Shown: piece after piece, positions 57,030 to 64,000 of the stretch
Layout: the number at the start of each line of letters is the position of its first letter
Numbering within the stretch: position 1 is the stretch's first letter
Assembly (NCBI GenBank): GCA_944470555.2
Contig: OX104127.1
Span: forward strand, 131,007,113 to 131,071,112
Length of the DNA: 64,000 nucleotides
Direction: 5' to 3'
Source of the DNA: Heterobilharzia americana
Lineage: Eukaryota > Platyhelminthes > Trematoda > Strigeidida > Schistosomatidae
Notes under the pieces: generated by a model
The model's input: only the letters and a program-made list of their open reading frames with translations
What the model was told of the DNA's origin: nothing
The model's database searches: none
Program-made: the position numbers and the translations under genes

Positions 57030-57485
57030 TATTCCTCTCGGACTGACATCAGATGAAGAACTACTGAAAACCTAGGAGTAGTGAACTACTGATTCTTCCC
57101 ATTATGGGATTCACAAGCAGTACCACCTACCACCCAGCCAAGTATCGAACTCAGGACCTTCAGGTTTCATGGTGAGCATATTAACCATTCAGCCACTAGG
57201 TTGTAGTTCAACGGTCCACAGTTTCCTAATTCTAGAAACCTTGGATAATAGCCGTGCAGTGTCGCGAATTGTTAGAAGCATGGAAATGTGAGCTAATGAT
57301 CTCCAACCCGGTGGTTGAATAGGTAACGCGTTCACCTTGAGTAAGTTCACTGGTAGGGTTGTGAGCGCACGCTGCCTAGGAGTCCTGTGCTAGGACAAAA
57401 CTACTCTCCAGGGCTCCCATATTTTCAATGGTTATACTAGTTATGTTAGTCAGTGATGAATATTACCAAATAAATTTCACTATCC
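57030..57485. repeat. Head-to-head pair of degenerate hammerhead repeats, family B
   Basis: Antisense copy at about 57030-57240: tail text ggactgacatcagatg, antisense head with aagtatcgaactcagg at 57151, A-box complement cattcagccactagg. Sense copy at about 57300-57485: head ccggtggttgaataggtaacgcg, ribozyme remnant 57366-57412 (ctaggagtcctgtgctaggacaaaac) and tail. Both ribozyme cores are lost; stem II of the sense copy (tcct/agga) remains. Confidence 0.55.
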
Positions 57486-57489
57486 TTAT

Positions 57490-60400
57490 TTGTTTATCTT
57501 ACTCTACTCTTTTTTCACCCTTTATTTTAAATGTCCTCACAAGTAAGTGAGTGATTGCAAGCATTCTGTAAATGAAGTATTTTTAACCTATGAATACCTT
57601 TTGACTACTGTATGAAAAAAGTCGAAGATAGTGGAAGTTTATTTGAACGAACCTTATTTTAAAGTCAAACTATTCACTGTGGGACTGAAATAACTCATTT
57701 TTATTCTCTTTGACACATCTGATAATAATAGTTGTTAATTGGATTGACTAATTCATAATAAACATAATGATGGAAACATTCAAGGCGCCAACATAGTGAA
57801 TTTTCATTATTTTTTAAACTGAGCTTACTTCCGTTTAAAAAAAGGTTGAATATGCGTTTCAAAAGTTTCAATGTCTTCAACTGATCAGACCGCGTGATTT
57901 GAATCTTTATCAAAATAACCTGAAGACCTACAAGCGTCAGAAGTGTTTTGTCCGTTAACATATATAATTTACCTCTAAATTTTCACAGAATGTCTTCCAT
58001 GATTAGTCTCTCATTCTCATACATCTAGTTGGCTATGTAGCCAAATTAATTAACGATTACATATCTAAGCAACTGTCTGTCAACTTTGACAAAAAGTGTT
58101 TTACCATACCCATGAAAATGGGTCATTCGAATTCTATGGACTTTTATAAGTCCCAACGGTATAAGTTATGCACTTGTGACACTTTGGTATTCTTTATTAA
58201 ACTCTTTCAAATTTGACGTCATAGTTTTTATCAAACCATGTCAGTTCCCTTCCGCCCTACTCAATGAACAAATTTTTATCCCTTTGAATATAGTTAAGTT
58301 AGACTTTAGTTATTTATTTTTCATAAACTGCTGACTATAAACAAATAAAATGACAAAAAGCGCCCTAGTTATTCAGCTGACATTGTTATCCTCATTGTCT
58401 TCAATCTACCACTTATTGTACTTACGATAAGAACCTCTTATCTCGTGATGTTGACTCTATGCTATCCTAATTAACGACTACCATTCTTACTTTAAATATC
58501 TAGGATACTCCGTATCTTCCGAAAACCTATCGACTTTGCTGTTTCACAAAGAATTTTGGTCTTTTTTAATTATCTCCTTCAGCTCTTCCCGGTTGACCTT
58601 TCGTGTATGATTGTGATCAGAAAACCCATGTCCGAAATTTTTAATAGTCTAGCATTTAATCTACCTGCTTTCTGAGTAAATATTATTGATTGATCTTCAG
58701 TTTTTAGAAGACATATCGGTTGTGACTGCCAACAGGCATTCAGTTACATTGCTAAACTAAGCGTTTGTTGTTCACCATTTTGGTGATGTCTATCCCAGTG
58801 CAGTGTAGTCAACACTGAAATCTACGCTATTATTTTGTTCCAATTGACTTAAAACCCTATTTTTCCTATGATCTTTAACACAATCCCATATTAACTACCA
58901 ATAATAAAAGTAACAAGTATTAGACTTGTACAAACCTCCACATATATTTATATCGACATATTTGCTATATAAAATGTCATATTACTGCTAACAACACTAT
59001 TATTCTGAATATAGTGTTCCATTATTTTACGAACACAATACTTGAGCGGTACCTTGACATTTTCTCCTCGCACATCTTGTGTTTTTGGTATTGTAGTCTG
59101 TGCTTTTATCCAATTTGTCCATTCCAATAAGTAAACCTGAAGTTCGATGTCCACTTCTAAATGTCGCTTCGAGTCACTTGTCCTCTCTCTCTTCTACTAT
59201 TTTCACAACCCATAAACTATCTGATTGCCCTGGTGATCAACGTTACATCGCTTGTGCATTGATACTCATTAGATCAATGATCAGGATTGTCTGTAGTTTT
59301 GGCTCAAAATGAGACGTTAAACACATTGCTATTTTCAACGAGAACTTCTTCGGCTACTTGCAGATTGAATGTGGTTCAAAAATTAGCAAACTTTATTTTC
59401 TCTGATGTATTATGGCAATGCATCATTTCCGATGATCAGTTTCAAAGGAGAAGGAGGGGGTATTTGAATCTTATGAATTTTTTTAGTCTTCTTTCCCACA
59501 TTTTTGATAAATATCAAATTGAATGCGTATCATATGTAGTCTTCACTTTAAAGTTTCTATTCACCTGCCTTTTATTTTCTATGTATACAAATATTTATAG
59601 GTTCCTAGAGTAGGCAATGTCACAATGTCTAGTTTCATAAGCTGAGTGCCTCTGATCAATAAAGTGTGCAATGTAACCACAAAAATAACCAGGCCGAAAT
59701 CATAATACAATTAATTCGAGTCATAGAGAAGTTATCTCGAGTGTAAGTAACTTTCATCTTGATTGTGTCGTATTCACTGAGCTGGATAGTTTAGTCGTGG
59801 AGCCTTCGTTATCATCTCAGACAACATTATCAGTATTAACTTTGATATGAAGTGTCAGTATCTTTCCGAGAGTTATTCCGTAGTCTCCAAATGAAGCAGA
59901 GTGTTACTGGTAATGTCGCTTGATTATTTTGCTGTTGATTTCATAGATTTCCCTGCTGATGGTTTCACCGCTTGACTTTTGACCCTATAGCTATTTGTTA
60001 TTTTTCTTGCTAACTGATAGACTAGGTCCACGTGTATACAGCTAGTGACTACTAGCTGGCCTGAATGTTAAGCTTCCAGGAATTATGTTTGTGTTGACAC
60101 TCATTAGTAAGATGTATAAGAAATGAATGAAAACTCTCACAAAAGCAATAGTTTACAAAAATATCACATATATGTGTCGGTAAAGTTCTCTAAGTAATTT
60201 ATCGTAACTGTTTTACCGTCATTTATTTAGGAAACTGTTATCATTATAGCCATTCATATTAATAGTTTGCTCAAAGAAAGTTTTTGTTCGATAATAATCA
60301 AGCATTTTCATCTTAAATAATTCATGTGAAGCTGTAGAATAATCCATGTTCCATCGAAAACAACATGCCGTGAACACTAGCTCTAGCTAAGGTACAACGG

Positions 60401-61365
60401 AAAGAGGAATTCTTTACCCTATTTTAAACTGGCAATAAGCAGGTTGAAATTGCTCTTCGAGGGATGGAAATTTAAAGTGTCAATCAAGATAACTTTTAAC
60501 CAAACTATTTAATAAAATACAACGTCGTTCATTCTTCAGAATAAAATATAGCTCATGTGGTCACTGATATTCAGCAGGTTATTTTGCTTTATTCTGATTA
60601 TTTGTGCATATAGATTCTTATACATAATAAGGTAGTAGTAATTGAAATGCCATTGCAATTATATGAACAATTCCATACGGTGTAAATAAATAGAAAATTT
60701 TAGAAAAACAGTCATGGGATCAATGCTTTTTTCTAACCTTTGAATTTACTTCTGGTAGTAAAAGTGCAACCATAAAAAAGTTATATAATATTCAAAGTTT
60801 TCTATGGTATATTCACTAGTAAAAATTTTGGGCAAATCTAGGTTAAACTCCTCTATTTTCATCTTATTTTTATCTGGTTATTTCAGCTTTTGGATGCTTA
60901 GCTATGTGGTTCGAACTTGCCTTGTTTAACACTGGTCACCACAAGTAGTGTTTGCTCCAGAGAAATCTCATCTCAGTCCAAAATATTCTTCTGCTTCCTA
61001 TAATCTCCCAACTGTTTTTTTTCAGCTGATTTTATTTAGCTTATAAAAGGTATTGTAATAGAGATTGTTATCAGTGAATAAAGTCTTACTACAGTGCATC
61101 CACCGAAAGATAGGCAACGCTGTAACTGATATTGTCGCACGAATTCAGTCACTTGTAAGTGATATCTTCGTAACAGAATGTTAGTGATTTCACTGTATCT
61201 TCTACTTTGAATAGGAAATGTAGATTACAACAATTAACAGTTTCTAGTATTTTCAGTAGAACAACATGAGACAGCGTTAGACTTATTGATTGGTTACTGG
61301 AGGGAAATCAACTTCATTCAGTATAGTCTTAAGCGCTGACTGAACTCTATTGATCATTCTGCAAT
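57490..61365. other. No recognisable gene
   Basis: About 3.9 kb, the longest unassigned stretch. Short frames (57701-57961, 58948-59154, 59287-59613) have no recognisable motif. Confidence 0.35.
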
Positions 61366-61374
61366 GTGGATAGG

Positions 61375-61715
61375 GGGCTCTTCGTCACGATGTACTGAGA
61401 CAGGTGTTAATTGGATGGAAACAATCGACAGAAAACCTTGAATCCAGGTTTTTGGCACTCATCATTAGCGCATGTCTGCAGGAAATCTTGACCCGAATAA
61501 GTTAGTGGTAACGTCTGTAACTGCAACACTGGGTTACACGGGTTGAAATTGCAGACGGGACATCAGTTCCGTTGAGGTTAGAGGTGCAGCCTGTTGACAA
61601 GTGCCATAAAAACGAAAACCTAGGTTCAGGGCTATTTACCGATTACCTACATCAAACTTAAATAGAGTTAGACAGCTGAGGTCACTGAAACGTGCACAGG
61701 AAACCAATTCTTCTG
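61375..61715 (+). repeat. Hammerhead repeat, family C, with inverted partial copy upstream
   Basis: Left part (about 61380-61470) is antisense: tail and a ribozyme remnant (ccttgaatccaggtttttggcactcatcat), lacking the GAAA complement. The right part is sense: head (tagtggtaacgtctg near 61500, B-box-like cgggttgaaattgcagac near 61540), the family text gacatcagttccgttgagg, ribozyme 61588-61631 and tail to about 61715. Confidence 0.65.
61588..61631 (+). ncRNA. Hammerhead motif, family C (core mutated)
   Basis: gcctgTTGACAAG in place of CTGACGAG; stem II gtgcc with a long A-rich loop; GAAA, CCTAGG stem III, a GUU site and caggg closing stem I with cctg. The first core strand carries two changes. 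Confidence 0.45.
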
Positions 61716-61719
61716 CTAA

Positions 61720-64000
61720 CTGGAATTCAGTTGCATTCCAGTCACTTGATGTTTTAACCACTTGTCTGTCAACAAGCAATACTTGAATGTTCAGCCGTCG
61801 CTAGAAAACTTGTTCAAGCTTCTGCCCTAATCAAGAGGCAAGAGTGTAGAGTGAGAAAAAAACGACAGCTCATAATACTTTTAACTTGAGTCCAGTCATA
61901 GTCAAGATTTTTTCATGGCTTCAATCAGAAACTTCATACGTATGGTAGTTAGTTTATTAACTTGTAACTTTGTACTTTGGATTTATGGATGCATCGGCTA
62001 CTCATATGATGAATCTCACCTACAAAGGCCCTCTATAGTCTACCCGATTGTTTATGTATAGGAAGCTAGTTGAAATTCAGAGATCATCTTCAATGGGCAT
62101 ATTATTAAACCTGATGAACAGAAGGCCGTATGGAACTGATATTTATCATATCAGTTAGGAGAATTATGCCAATAATTTGATTGAACAATCTGACTGACTG
62201 ATCACGCAATAAATTACAGAGTAGTCAAATTAACACAAAAGAATAACTCTTCTAGTGAACCTAAAATGACACTTCAGATCAATTAGCATACAAATGTCAA
62301 AAACATGTCAAATAAAAACCTACCCCATAAATAGATTACATAAAATAAATTTTATTTGAATGTGCATATCAGCCGTAAGTTGAATGACAGTGATTGTTCA
62401 GGCAACCAGAAGGAGATGTTGATCGACTTTCAATAAAATATCAAAACTATATGATTTTATTAACTACTGATGAGTTAATCACAAAGAAGTACAAATCAAA
62501 CACCCTCATATTCACACGGAATCAAATTAGAACAAAACTTTTAAGGTTCACTATTTCAACTATTCATTAATAACTACCGAAACTTCATTTCTATTTATTG
62601 AAGTACTGAGACCAATATCTACTCTGGGGTGATCTGATCTACTTTACACGAGAATATATAAAAAAAGTGGTATGAGAAGAGATATTCATTCAACAGACTG
62701 ATGATTTAAAATACAATAGAAATCTAGGTCATATTAAGATTTAAAGCAGTAGCTAACAGTTCAGTGATCTAGTGCTCTATCAGTCGATCTAGGAAACTCA
62801 AGTGCTAATCAGGTCTCCACTTCACTACCACTACCAGGAACATTTCAGATTTTTCGCAAAGTGTCCTCGTTTGCAGGTTTATTCGCTTAAAAAGTGACCG
62901 TTTCATCCTCAAAATGATAATACATACGGCAAATTAATGATAACATCCTATGTTAGTTTTACTTACACTTGCTCTGATTTCAACACCAAACATTTTGACG
63001 ATATGTTCAACTTCACGAAAAGTAGATAAATAAATTTTAGCTGTCATTCCACAAGTTACAAATTATTTCGTATTTTACATGTCTAAGCATGTATATTTAT
63101 ATGATATCGGCAAGACTAGCAAAGTTTGTTTCACCTTTATCTCTGTCTCGCTGTTGCACATATATACGCACATAAAGTACTGCGGTTACAACTTACTGAT
63201 TTTAAAACGAACTACTCATATTGTTCTCTTGAATAAAGACGGAGGACCAAATAATGTCCATGAATATTAACATCAAGCTACTAGATAGGTGGTTTTACTA
63301 ATTAGGCTACAGGTTCCGTAGACCAAGTTCATGAAATCGGTTAAAGATTTTCAATCACTGAAGACATCTGATATGTTGGCATGTAAGCTTTATGCAGTAT
63401 GACTGTTATTAGCGATCATTATTCCGTTCAGATAGTAAGTAAAGTCGATAATTTTGAGCACAATCTTAATTAACCTCTTCATTTTATATCTTTAACCCAG
63501 CGTATCATATTAGGCTTCAATGACAACATGCTGGATACCCGCAGTATCTGTAATACTTCCTCCACATGGACACCAGGTCAAAATTGATAATACGCACGAT
63601 AAACTGCTTCAGTGTTGAACGTGTCACGATAACGCCCCCAATTTAACTAGAAGAAGGAGAGATTCGATTGTGACACTGAGACCAGATAAATATATGAGAG
63701 GACAAACAAGATGACGAGTAGAGTACTTGAGATTTGGATAATGTGTTTTTCACGCCCTGAAGTAAGAATGATCTTTATTTTATGCAGATTCCTTAACCTC
63801 TGATATTCACGTTGTGGTAATTAAGTTCTACAAACAGTTAGTGAGATTATCAGCCGGTTTCATGCTCCAGTGTGAAGTTGTTTTCCTCACTCAGTAACGT
63901 GTCATGTATCTAAGATAATCATAGCTACGTTTATAGAGCACACTTACCAATTATTAAAGTCGACATGCATTTACAAAATCTTTGACTGGACAACAACTTT
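61720..64000. other. No recognisable gene
   Basis: No motif-bearing frame or repeat shared with the rest of the window, up to its end. Confidence 0.35.

Overview
The window reads as repeat-rich, AT-rich, largely non-coding DNA from a metazoan, almost certainly a schistosome or close trematode. Three observations support this: a tRNA-headed repeat carrying a hammerhead ribozyme, of the kind known from schistosomes as the Sm-alpha family (copies near 30.4, 35.4, 46.4 and 50.1 kb); an RTE-clade non-LTR retrotransposon; and many Penelope-like element (PLE) remnants with reverse transcriptase plus GIY-YIG domains. There are no operons, bacterial signals, rRNA genes or CRISPR arrays. No complete host gene is visible. 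Two short stretches (about 561-750 minus; about 56534-56656 plus) look like host exons, but neither could be assigned.

Layout. 0-4 kb: an eroded hammerhead repeat, a putative secreted-peptide exon, and a badly decayed PLE on the minus strand. 4.6-6.1 kb: a 5'-truncated but open PLE (RT plus GIY-YIG, 379 aa) bounded by a 239-bp nearly perfect inverted repeat of its own 3' end. 6.45-9.69 kb: a full-length, recent RTE element on the minus strand with an exact target-site duplication; endonuclease and reverse transcriptase lie in two overlapping frames. 10.9-13.4 kb: a decayed PLE split by an RTE 3' fragment in the opposite orientation. 14.6-19 kb: hammerhead repeats of three kinds. 21.1-21.7 kb: an inverted pair of PLE-end-like segments, each with a hammerhead-like fold. 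24.6-26.8 kb: two PLE tails and another RTE 3' fragment. 29.7-36.6 kb: hammerhead repeats (an inverted pair and a dimer), two AT microsatellites, a tRNA-like inverted repeat and a PLE tail. 39.9-50.4 kb: more hammerhead repeats of all three families and RTE fragments. 53.1-56.5 kb: an old full-length RTE copy with a diverged target-site duplication. 57-61.7 kb: further repeats.

How the parts relate. The autonomous machinery is of two types, RTE (apurinic-type endonuclease plus RT) and PLE (RT plus GIY-YIG). The rest are probably passengers. The main pattern is that three sequence-distinct families of short repeats each join a tRNA-like head to a hammerhead core (CUGANGA, stem II, GAAA, a tiny palindromic stem III). 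Many copies carry an inverted partial copy of their own end upstream, the same architecture as the 4.6-kb PLE. This suggests, as inference only, that these ribozyme repeats are mobilised by PLE-type machinery. A second item is a decayed RTE sublineage (43.3-44.3 kb and 53.1-56.5 kb) whose two copies share the same frame breaks and short tandem duplications.
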